DNA of 64,000 nt from contig CAJOLX010000003.1 in NCBI GenBank assembly GCA_905235625.1, forward strand, positions 1-64,000. The letters are read 5' to 3'. The notes beneath the pieces were generated by a model that searched no databases, had not been told where the DNA came from, and worked only from the letters and a program-made list of their open reading frames with translations. Source of the DNA: an uncultured Clostridia bacterium (GTDB taxonomy: Bacteria > Bacillota > Clostridia > Oscillospirales > Acutalibacteraceae). Positions 1 to 7,382 of the stretch are shown here, piece after piece; within the stretch, counting starts at the first letter, position 1, and each line of letters begins with the position of its first letter. Position numbers and translations under genes: made by a program.

Positions 1-2
1 TG

Positions 3-86
3 ACCGCCGTGGGCGAAAACAAAAACGGCAGGTCATATTATTTCAAAGGCGAGTATAAAAAACTGCTTGAACGATATTCCGAATAA
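3..86 (+). CDS. C-terminal fragment of an unidentified protein cut by the window edge (...TAVGENKNGRSYYFKGEYKKLLERYSE*)
   Basis: Open frame from the window start to TAA at 84-86, followed by another same-strand gene. Confidence 0.4.
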   Translation, partial: TAVGENKNGRSYYFKGEYKKLLERYSE

Positions 87-156
87 CAAATTCCGGTTTA
101 TCGGGATAAATCACACAGAAAGAATAATACAAATCGGGATTTGCGGAGGGAATAAC

Positions 157-645
157 TTGAAACAAATATTTGAATCTGACAGGATCAGCTTTGTCGAAAT
201 ATCGGAACGCTTGATAAACGATTACCTCATAATGATAAATGATAACGAAAACGTCAACAGATTTATATATAAAACTAAAAGAGACAGGCAGTTTACCGCG
301 GAAGACGAAACCGTATGGGTACGTAAAAAGCTTGAAGAAAAAGCCGTGATCTTTTCCATGATCGAGAAGAAAACCGGGGCCTTTATCGGGAATATCGAAC
401 TCATGGAGATCAGTGATTCGGTCAAGGAACTCGGAATCGCCATAACCGCAAAAAAGCAGAATATGGGATACGGGACCGAAGCCGTTGGGGCGCTTTTGGA
501 ATTCGGTTTTAAACAATTCGGATTGCAGAAGATCGTTTTGAGAGCTAATCCCGAAAATGGAAGGGCGATATGTGTTTATAAAAAGTGCGGTTTTCGTGAA
601 TACAACAGAACCGACGAACACGTTTATATGGAAAAATCACGATAA
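157..645 (+). CDS. GNAT family N-acetyltransferase (RimJ/RimL-like)
   Basis: ORF 67..645; GNAT-like C-terminal half (IGNIELMEI...GIAITAKKQNMGYGTEAVGALLEFGFKQFGLQKIVLRANPENGRAICVYKKCGF). TTG at 157 preceded by GGAGGG is the likely start. Confidence 0.8.
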   Translation: MKQIFESDRISFVEISERLINDYLIMINDNENVNRFIYKTKRDRQFTAEDETVWVRKKLEEKAVIFSMIEKKTGAFIGNIELMEISDSVKELGIAITAKKQNMGYGTEAVGALLEFGFKQFGLQKIVLRANPENGRAICVYKKCGFREYNRTDEHVYMEKSR

Positions 646-816
646 ATACTGGTTTTAGTGAAACAAATTCCAGTTTGTCAAGGCAAATCATTAGATGACA
701 CACCACAATATCTTCAGAATTATTCAAATGTCAATACCTTTTATAAAAATGTAAAATAAAACGGCCAAAATGTAAAATAACCGAGCAATTTAACAATAGA
801 ATATTTCTTGCATTTT

Positions 817-857
817 TAAGGGAACGGAGAACAACGAATTCTCCGTTCCCTTTGATA
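817..857. terminator. Rho-independent terminator-like hairpin
   Basis: AAGGGAACGGAGAA-caacga-TTCTCCGTTCCCTTT. Confidence 0.7.
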
Positions 858-911
858 TTTATGGATTCTGTTTCAAATTATGTCAAAATAAATGGTAAGG
901 GAAAATAATGT

Positions 912-1394
912 TTATTCCTCCCTCGGCACTTTCGCCGTAATCATATCGGTATCCGATAACTTGAAATTGTATCTAAATGTATCATAATCGTCTTTTGATA
1001 ACTCGCCCCGTCTCATTGCCTTCCTCTTCCGGTTCCAGGCAAAAAGCATTTCAAAAAGAGTGGCATAGGTTGTGCCTTTTGTTTTATCAAGTCTCAGGCA
1101 AAGCTCTCCGTCTATGTCATCTATGTATAAACCATACATATCCTCAAGAGCAAACAGGGTGTGCATAAGTCCCGTGTAACTGTCTATATCCGGAACATTC
1201 AATGCCTCGGGCGATACATTGAATATTGCCGCAAGCTTTTCGGTTGTATCCGCCTTCGGCAATCTCTTCGCTGTCTCATATTGGGCGATTCTCACATCGG
1301 CGGTTTTCTCGGAGAATCCGAGTCTGTTCCCCAGCTCTTTCATAGTCATATTATTCTTCGTCCTGAAGAAATGTATCCTTTCCGATATAGCCAT
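912..1394 (-). CDS. XRE-family helix-turn-helix transcriptional regulator
   Basis: N-terminal HTH_3-like region (MAISERIHFFRTKNNMTMKELGNRLGFSEKTADVRIAQYETAKRLPKADTTEKLAAIFNVSPEAL). Confidence 0.85.
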   Translation of the reverse strand: MAISERIHFFRTKNNMTMKELGNRLGFSEKTADVRIAQYETAKRLPKADTTEKLAAIFNVSPEALNVPDIDSYTGLMHTLFALEDMYGLYIDDIDGELCLRLDKTKGTTYATLFEMLFAWNRKRKAMRRGELSKDDYDTFRYNFKLSDTDMITAKVPREE

Positions 1395-1486
1395 GATAAT
1401 ACCTCCGCGATTAATTCTGTGAGGTTATCATAGCATATCGGATTTACTATGTCAAGCATATTTATCACTATTGTTTAATATTTTGC

Positions 1487-1520
1487 TTGACATACTGAAC
1501 ATTTAATGATATATTATAAT
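1487..1520 (+). promoter_or_regulatory. Sigma70-type promoter for the HTH/MobV genes
   Basis: TTGACA at 1487-1492, then TATATT at 1510-1515 with 17-bp spacing (TATAAT also at 1515-1520). Confidence 0.55.
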
Positions 1521-1596
1521 CAGATACTAAGCATATGTGATTAGTGCTAATCTGTCACGAAGGGAGTGAGTAAAATGTTCAGTGCCGCCGGCAGGC

Positions 1597-1681
1597 CTCA
1601 ATCCGGTTATGATGGCACGTCATAACCGGTATTGAGTTACTGCTTTTGACATAGTCATAAGTCAGTAACGAAACACGTGCC
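1597..1681. other. Structured intergenic element (nested inverted repeats) upstream of the MobV genes
   Basis: CTCAATCCGGTTATGA (1597-1612)/TCATAACCGGTATTGAG (1620-1636); GTTACTG (1636-1642)/CAGTAAC (1663-1669); GGCACGT (1614-1620)/ACGTGCC (1675-1681). Confidence 0.6.
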
Positions 1682-1707
1682 GAAAATATGTTCATTATGA
1701 AACAAAA

Positions 1708-2046
1708 TTGAAACAAGAAGGAAGGTTGATAAAAACGAGTATTAAACTCAGCATTGAAGTTGAAAACGGCGATGAAACAGAGAAGGATGAATTTCTGAAA
1801 GCAATATCATATATGTATCATTATGAATTTGTGAAGAAAAATTCGGGTAGCTACGGCAATAAAGTATATTTTCAATATATTCTCAGTCCCGTAATTCATC
1901 ACAACATCGGAAGAAAAAGAAAACTCTCCCCCGAAGAAGAGAGTGAAGTAAGAAGTATGCACTTTGAAACGGGATTCACAATCAGCGAACTTGTCTCAAT
2001 ATTCGGTGTAAGCAAATCCACAATTTGCAGAACATTCTCAAGGTGA
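1708..2046 (+). CDS. Small protein with C-terminal resolvase-like helix-turn-helix
   Basis: C-terminus RKLSPEEESEVRSMHFETGFTISELVSIFGVSKSTICRTFSR resembles the Hin-type HTH. Confidence 0.55.
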   Translation: MKQEGRLIKTSIKLSIEVENGDETEKDEFLKAISYMYHYEFVKKNSGSYGNKVYFQYILSPVIHHNIGRKRKLSPEEESEVRSMHFETGFTISELVSIFGVSKSTICRTFSR

Positions 2047-2048
2047 CT

Positions 2049-3320
2049 ATGCCGGCATATACAATAGCAACTCATGTAGGAACAAAAATAGCAAGGCAGC
2101 ATAATATCCGTGACAAGCGTATAACCGACAAAGAAGCGCATATTGATCCGAACGGCAAGCATGAAGTCTGGTTCGGCTGCAATCTTACGGAAAAAGAAGC
2201 ATATCACAAATTGTTTGATTCCGCTGTGGCCGAATACAATTCGAGACAAAAACGGAACGACCGCAAAATTTCCGATTACTATGAGAAAATCAGAAATGAC
2301 AAGCAGAAGCATACCGCTTATGAAATGATTGTATCAATAGGTAATATGGAAGAGAGAATACCCGAGGAGTTAAGTTATGAGATTCTGACCGAGTTTGTTG
2401 AAGGGTGGAAAGAAAAGAATCCGAATATGTATATGTTCGGCTGTTACTACCACGCCGATGAACAGGGAGTTCCGCATGTTCATATTGACTACATACCTGT
2501 AGGAACAAATTATACGAGAGGTATGAAGAAACAGGTCAGTTCATCCAAGGCGCTTGAGGAAATGGGTTTTGTTACAGACACTTTCAAAGGAACCGCACAG
2601 GTAAAATGGATACATTCCGAAAACGAGAGATTGGAAACAATATGCAACAATCACGGAGTGGAAGTATATCATCCGCAGACGGGAAAAGAACATCTTGAAA
2701 AAGATTTATACATTCTCGAAAAACAGGCGGATAATCTGAGAGCCGAAATATCGGATATCGAAGAAGAAAAGCAAAACATAATCAGAAAAAGCGTTATGGC
2801 GGTTGATAAGCTTGAATCCGAAAAATCGGCGCTTGAAGATGAGATTACCGAGCTTGTTCACGACAAAACCATTGCACAGGCCGAGCTTGATGAAACGGCG
2901 GCTCTTGTCAAAACAATCCGCGGCGATTTCGAAAAAGAGATTCCGAAAGTATCAAGTATACTGCCTCAGCCGGAGAAAAAGGAAACGGCTGCCGATTACA
3001 GAAAGAGGATTATTCCTATAATCAGCAACGCGATAAAATCCATTGTTGACAAAGCCAGATCCTGGCACAGAACAATAATTGCTCTTACCAAAGAAAACAC
3101 TCGCCTTGCCGAAGAGAACAAAACCGTTGCCGAAAAGGATGAGAAAATCAAAACGCTTGAAAAAGAGAACAGTTCCATGCGAACCAGCCTTACCGACATA
3201 ATTGAGATGCGAGGCGGAAAAGACAAACTTGCCGACGAGTTATATGAATTCCGTGAACGCCGAAGACAGGAATCCTTACAGAAACATAAAACCAAATCCC
3301 GTTATTCACCCGAAAGGTGA
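2049..3320 (+). CDS. MobV/Pre-type plasmid mobilization relaxase
   Basis: MPAYTIATHVGTKIARQHNIRD... and histidine motif GVPHVHIDYIPVG; coiled-coil C-terminus typical of Mob_Pre proteins. Confidence 0.85.
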   Translation: MPAYTIATHVGTKIARQHNIRDKRITDKEAHIDPNGKHEVWFGCNLTEKEAYHKLFDSAVAEYNSRQKRNDRKISDYYEKIRNDKQKHTAYEMIVSIGNMEERIPEELSYEILTEFVEGWKEKNPNMYMFGCYYHADEQGVPHVHIDYIPVGTNYTRGMKKQVSSSKALEEMGFVTDTFKGTAQVKWIHSENERLETICNNHGVEVYHPQTGKEHLEKDLYILEKQADNLRAEISDIEEEKQNIIRKSVMAVDKLESEKSALEDEITELVHDKTIAQAELDETAALVKTIRGDFEKEIPKVSSILPQPEKKETAADYRKRIIPIISNAIKSIVDKARSWHRTIIALTKENTRLAEENKTVAEKDEKIKTLEKENSSMRTSLTDIIEMRGGKDKLADELYEFRERRRQESLQKHKTKSRYSPER

Positions 3321-3394
3321 CAACTTCAGAAAACATTATCAATCTGAAGCGCGACAGTCATAAGTGACTTCAGGCTTTGAAACCGATTTCAAAG
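3306..3394. other. Cluster of hairpins downstream of the MobV gene
   Basis: TCACC-cgaaa-GGTGA; CTTCAGA...TCTGAAG; AGTCA-taag-TGACT; CTTTGAAA-ccga-TTTCAAAG. Confidence 0.55.
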
Positions 3395-3487
3395 TAACGA
3401 CCGCGCCCATCCGTAAAATACAAAAGAGAGGAGGATTATGAATGAAGAGGTCATTTGAAGATATGGATATATTTGTATACCGCGTAA

Positions 3488-3646
3488 TTGGCTGATGTAT
3501 CAACAAATATTCAGGAGCGAGAGACTGAAGATTTTGAGATACCGGATACAGTTATCCATTCACTCGCTTTCAGTTTCTGGCAAATGATGCAAAACGAAAT
3601 GAAAGACGGTAAAACCGATGATATTACACATTCGGAAACCAAGTAA
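3488..3646 (+). CDS. Small ORF (52 aa, TTG start) downstream of the relaxase; possibly a degraded accessory gene
   Basis: MADVSTNIQERETEDFEIPDTVIHSLAFSFWQMMQNEMKDGKTDDITHSETK*; immediately preceded in the same frame by a stop codon. Confidence 0.35.
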   Translation: MADVSTNIQERETEDFEIPDTVIHSLAFSFWQMMQNEMKDGKTDDITHSETK

Positions 3647-3651
3647 AGGAT

Positions 3652-3695
3652 AGCGGAGCAATGCTTGTAATTAAGCTTTGCTCCGCTATTTTTCT
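3652..3695 (+). terminator. Rho-independent terminator
   Basis: TAGCGGAGCA-atgcttgtaattaagct-TTGCTCCGCTATTTTT. Confidence 0.8.
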
Positions 3696-3870
3696 TGATT
3701 TTGTACTTTTATTGAATGGAATTCTTTAGAGGATGAAATATATATTACGTAAAAACTGAGAGCGAAACGGTACAAAAACACCGATACCGTATCGGTGAAA
3801 AAATGTCCAAAATGCCCTTACTAAAAAATGAAACAAGTAAAAGAAATTCATATAATGATTATTTACTTCA

Positions 3871-3920
3871 TAAAAACGACTAATCCGAATCCTTCGCCGA
3901 CAGGCTTAGGGTTCGGATTA
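3871..3920 (-). terminator. Terminator of tRNA-Ala
   Basis: Minus strand: TAATCCGAACCCT...AGGATTCGGATTA followed by GTCGTTTTT. Confidence 0.75.
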
Positions 3921-3928
3921 TGACGCTT

Positions 3929-4004
<76 letters not shown>

Positions 4005-4158
4005 ATGCGGTGGGATTATATTAACACGATATCGGCAAAAAATCAAGATTTTTTTGAAAAATTGTTTAAATATTTAACTTTTTTCAAAGATAGTTACTTT
4101 ATGCTTGAAAATAACTCTCTTTTGCTATAAAATAAACAGGTGTGAAAGGGACAGTAAT

Positions 4159-5202
4159 ATGGATGATATTTATTTTTCGCCTCAGCCGGTTGAAATTGAT
4201 TTAGATGACGTTAATTCAAACGGATACGAGCCCGAATTTGAGCCGGAGTACGAAGAGCCTCCCAAAAAGAAAAAGCGCAAAAAGAAAAGGTTTTTAAAAA
4301 CTTTTTTAAAAATCATTGCGATAATTCTCGTTGTCGTAACTCTGTTTATAACTCTCACGGCATTGACTGCCGGGTACACGAGAAACGACCTTAAATCAAA
4401 CGAATATATTTCAAAATCAGAGCTCAATAACAGCCCGCTTATTACCAATATTCTGCTTGTCGGCATTGACGGCGAAAGCGATTCATCGTCGAGGTCGGAC
4501 TCCATGATTTTGCTCTCGCTCGATTATAAGCACGGTAAAATCAAAATGGCGTCTTTTTTGAGAGACAGCTGGGTCGTTATTCCTTCGTCCGGCGAATATC
4601 ACAAGCTCAACGCATCTTTCGCTTACGGCGGCTCTCAGCTTTTGACCGACACGCTCGAATATAATTTCCGCGCTGATATCGACCACTACGTTAAAGTTGA
4701 TTTCAAAATGTTCACCGCCATAATCGACAAGCTCGGCGGCATTGATATTGAAATCACACCGAGCGAAGCTTCATTCATCAACAAAACAACGAGGCACACC
4801 GTTTCATCAGGAGACAGCGTTCATATTAACGGCGACGTTGCGCTCGTTTACAGCCGAATTCGCAAGCTGGACTCCGACTATATGCGCACCTACCGGCAAA
4901 GAAAAGTGATAACTGCCATAATCAACAAAGTTAAGCACACGAGCCCTCCCGAGCTTTTCAGAATGGCAAGAGAGGTGCTGCCGATGCTTGAAACCGACCT
5001 TTCCGCTTTTGAAATCGCTTTGCTCGCTTACAAATGCGGCTTTGCGTTCCTCGCCTTCGACATTCAGCAGATAAGAATTCCCACCGAAGAGCTTATGTAT
5101 GCCGACTACAGGGGAGGGCAGTGGGTCGAAATCATCAACCTTGAAGGCTGCAGGCAGCAGCTTTACGACTTCATTTATAAATCATATTCGGAGGAAGAAT
5201 AA
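4159..5202 (+). CDS. LytR-CpsA-Psr (LCP) family protein
   Basis: Single N-terminal TM after a basic stretch, then LCP motifs (LLVGIDGESDSSSRSDSMILLSLD, VDFKMFTAIIDKLGGIDIEI, VALVYSRIRKLDSDYMRTYRQRKVI). Confidence 0.92.
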   Translation: MDDIYFSPQPVEIDLDDVNSNGYEPEFEPEYEEPPKKKKRKKKRFLKTFLKIIAIILVVVTLFITLTALTAGYTRNDLKSNEYISKSELNNSPLITNILLVGIDGESDSSSRSDSMILLSLDYKHGKIKMASFLRDSWVVIPSSGEYHKLNASFAYGGSQLLTDTLEYNFRADIDHYVKVDFKMFTAIIDKLGGIDIEITPSEASFINKTTRHTVSSGDSVHINGDVALVYSRIRKLDSDYMRTYRQRKVITAIINKVKHTSPPELFRMAREVLPMLETDLSAFEIALLAYKCGFAFLAFDIQQIRIPTEELMYADYRGGQWVEIINLEGCRQQLYDFIYKSYSEEE

Positions 5203-5203
5203 A

Positions 5204-5506
5204 ATGTGCGATGAAGAATACGCTCCCGATATAATAAGCGTAATTGACGAAGACGGCAAAGAGCATATATTTGAAGAGCTCGACCGTATTGAAACCGATA
5301 AAGGCAGATATGTGGCTCTGTCGGACCTTCCCGAAAGCCCCGATGACGAAATGAGCGATGAATTCATCGTGCTGAAGGTCGTTCAGGAAGACGGCGAAGA
5401 AGAAGCGACGCTTTATCCGATAGAGGACGAAGCGGAATATGAAGAAGTGGGCAATCTTTTCCTCGAAAGATTTGCCGAGCTTTACAGCGACGAAGAAGAG
5501 GAATAA
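5204..5506 (+). CDS. DUF1292 domain-containing protein
   Basis: ISVIDEDGKEHIFEELDRIETDKGRYVALSDLP...DDEFIVLKVVQEDGEEEATLYPIEDEAEYEEVGNLF; ATG at 5204 after GGAGG. Confidence 0.85.
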   Translation: MCDEEYAPDIISVIDEDGKEHIFEELDRIETDKGRYVALSDLPESPDDEMSDEFIVLKVVQEDGEEEATLYPIEDEAEYEEVGNLFLERFAELYSDEEEE

Positions 5507-5533
5507 TAAGCTAATTTAACCCGGCATGTTTCA

Positions 5534-5713
5534 CCCTGCCTTGTGCGATAACTTCAGCCCTTAAGTAACCCTACAACATTTTATACGGGAGCCGGACTCC
5601 GTCGGCGGATTGCAGACCTCCCGCATTTATGCGGACGAAGGGAGCGCGAACCCGATGGGAGGCACCCACCTGCTTTAACGCAGGTTACTTGCGGCTGATC
5701 CCGGCAAGGCGGG
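5534..5713 (+). ncRNA. ssrS: 6S RNA
   Basis: Closing stem CCCTGCCTTG (5534-5543) with GGCAAGGCGGG (5703-5713); 6S-like features including GTAACCCTACAAC and CACCCACCTG...CAGGTTAC between arms. Confidence 0.8.
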
Positions 5714-5720
5714 ATTTTAT

Positions 5721-6410
5721 TTGAGAGGAAGTGCGAATTTGCAAAAGCTGTTTAACGCCGACATTCTTGATATTTTCATTGTGCCGACAGGCTTTATTTA
5801 CGCCTGCAAGGAAAATTCAAAAAGCGGCGAAGACATAGTTTCATTTTTTGAATACAGCACCGAAAAAGACGAATTCAAGAGAATACCCGTCAACAAATAT
5901 ATTTCGGAAAAATACGGAGAAAGCGGATTTGCTTTTGCAAAACAGCTCGGTGATTTCGTCACCTGCAACATTCACACCGTAACGGACGACACGAATATTG
6001 CCGCTTATGATAACGGCACCGTGATAGTTTTTGATAATGAAGGCATTATTTCAAAAACTTTGAAGGTAACTTACAAAAACCATCCCGCAGTTTCGCCCGA
6101 GCCAAACGGCAGAGACCTGTGGATGGCAGTGCCCGAAGCGAACGCAATTATAAATTATTCTCTCAAATACGGCAGAATTGAATTCAGAATAGGCTCAGCC
6201 AAAGAAAAAACTTTTTCTCATCCCACCGGAATTTCCATTTATGACAATTATCTTTACGTTTGCAACGCAAGCTCTTTTAAAATAAGAACCGTTGGCCTTG
6301 AATCATACAGCGTCAAGGATTATCGCATATTCAACGAGCCCGTTTATAAATATATCAGAACGGAAAAATCAGAATACGTTATGCTTGATTCCGGCTTTTA
6401 TGAGTTGTGA
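5721..6410 (+). CDS. Hypothetical protein, possibly beta-propeller/NHL-like
   Basis: Complete ORF with repeated beta-strand-like segments (HPTGISIYDNYLYVCNASSFKIRTVGL). Confidence 0.6.
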   Translation: MRGSANLQKLFNADILDIFIVPTGFIYACKENSKSGEDIVSFFEYSTEKDEFKRIPVNKYISEKYGESGFAFAKQLGDFVTCNIHTVTDDTNIAAYDNGTVIVFDNEGIISKTLKVTYKNHPAVSPEPNGRDLWMAVPEANAIINYSLKYGRIEFRIGSAKEKTFSHPTGISIYDNYLYVCNASSFKIRTVGLESYSVKDYRIFNEPVYKYIRTEKSEYVMLDSGFYEL

Positions 6411-6439
6411 TCAACTTCAAGCTGTCATTAAATTTTTGC

Positions 6440-6467
6440 TTGACTTTTTCGTTTCTTATGTTATAAT
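6440..6467 (+). promoter_or_regulatory. Sigma70-type promoter of tRNA-Pro
   Basis: TTGACT at 6440-6445 and TATAAT at 6462-6467, 16-bp spacing. Confidence 0.75.
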
Positions 6468-6494
6468 AGTCCCGCTGTCTTAAATGAGGCACAT

Positions 6495-6570
6495 CCGGGT
6501 GTGGCGCAGTTGGTAGCGCGCTTGACTGGGGGTCAAGAGGCCGTGAGTTCAAGTCTCGCCACTCGGACCA
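6495..6570 (+). tRNA. tRNA-Pro(GGG)
   Basis: CCGGGTGTGGCGCAGTTGGTAGCGCGCTTGACTGGGGGTCAAGAGGCCGTGAGTTCAAGTCTCGCCACTCGGACCA; anticodon loop CTGGGGG, encoded CCA. Confidence 0.95.
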
Positions 6571-7016
6571 AGGAAAAACCGACACTGTATGTGTCGGTTT
6601 TTTCTTTATCTGCACGCAATACATTGAACTCACGGCCTCTAAAATAACGGGGTCCCCGAAAAGATGAAATCTTTTGGGGGAAAGGAGGAGCAGCGGAGTG
6701 AGTGAGTTTTAGCGCAAACAAGCTTTTGATAGGCGCGGAAACGAGCGATACGAAGCTTGCGACGACGCAGTTCAAGTCTCGCCACTCGGACCAAGAAAAA
6801 ACCGACACTGTATGTGTCGGTTTTTTCTTTATCTGCACGCAATACATTGAACTCACGGCCTCTAAAATTACGGGGTCCCCGAAAAGTTGAAATCTTTTTG
6901 GGGAAAGGAGGAGCAGCGGAGTGAGTGAGTTTTCGCGCAAACAAGCTTTTGATAGGCGCGGAAACGAGCGATACGCAGCTTGCGACGACGCAGTTCAAGT
7001 CTCGCCACTCGGACCA
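6546..7016 (+). repeat. 223-bp tandem repeat: two full units (6546-6768, 6769-6991) plus a 25-bp partial third (6992-7016); each unit starts with the tRNA-Pro 3' end
   Basis: AGTTCAAGTCTCGCCACTCGGACCA at 6546, 6769 and 6992 (exactly 223-bp spacing); about 6 mismatches between the units by eye. Confidence 0.95.
6576..6603 (+). terminator. Rho-independent terminator of tRNA-Pro
   Basis: ACCGACAC-tgtat-GTGTCGGTTTTTTC; duplicated in the second repeat unit (about 6799-6826). Confidence 0.85.
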
Positions 7017-7017
7017 G

Positions 7018-7047
7018 AAAAAAGCACTGCGAAAGCAGTGCTTTTTT
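7018..7047 (+). terminator. Rho-independent terminator after the partial third unit
   Basis: AAAAAAGCACTGC-GAAA-GCAGTGCTTTTTT. Confidence 0.85.
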
Positions 7048-7050
7048 CAG

Positions 7051-7224
7051 TTATATTCGCCTGCGGCGAGTTATATTGCTTTGCAGTTATATTCGGCTTT
7101 ACGCCGAGTGATATTGCGCGTTGCGCAGTTTTCGCGAATATAATATCACTTTTCGCGTCAGCGAAAAATATCACTTTTGCCGTAAGGAAAACATATCACA
7201 TCGAGCGAAAGCGAGATATATCAC
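7051..7224. repeat. Array of small hairpins separated by TTATAT/TGATAT then ATATCAC spacers
   Basis: TTATAT at 7051, 7071, 7087; TGATAT at 7109; ATATCAC at 7143, 7168, 7193, 7218 (exact 25-bp period). Inserts include TCGCCtgcGGCGA, TGCtttGCA, TCGGCtttacGCCGA, TGCGCgtTGCGCA, TTTTCGCgtcaGCGAAAA. Confidence 0.85.
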
Positions 7225-7382
7225 TTTTTCCTTTACCCGAAAAGATGAAATCTTTTTGGGAAAAGGAGGAGCAGCGGAGCGAGTGAGTTTTCGCGATAAA
7301 CATAATTTAACTTGAAAAACTTTGAGGCTTTGATATAATATATTTGGTTTTATGACAATATATTCGCAAAGGAGAATTTTTT

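Noticed and set aside
43-621. Antisense ORF of 192 aa opposite the GNAT gene
   Set aside because: Lies fully opposite a recognisable acetyltransferase; no family features.
700-3900. Complete integrative element with its own integrase inserted at tRNA-Ala
   Set aside because: No integrase or resolvase catalytic gene is visible, and no second copy of the tRNA-Ala end was found; only mobilization-type genes are present in the window.
7051-7224. Possible CRISPR array (regular 25-bp ATATCAC repeats)
   Set aside because: Repeats are only 7 nt, inserts are themselves palindromic, and there are no cas genes.
6379-7315. ORFs 6379..6633, 6533..6940, 6639..6998, 6702..6890, 6921..7286, 6925..7143 and 7121..7315 as proteins
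   Set aside because: They are translations of the tRNA-Pro, its terminators and the non-coding repeats (e.g. SEWRDLNSRPLDPQSSALPTAPHPD is a typical tRNA read-through artefact).
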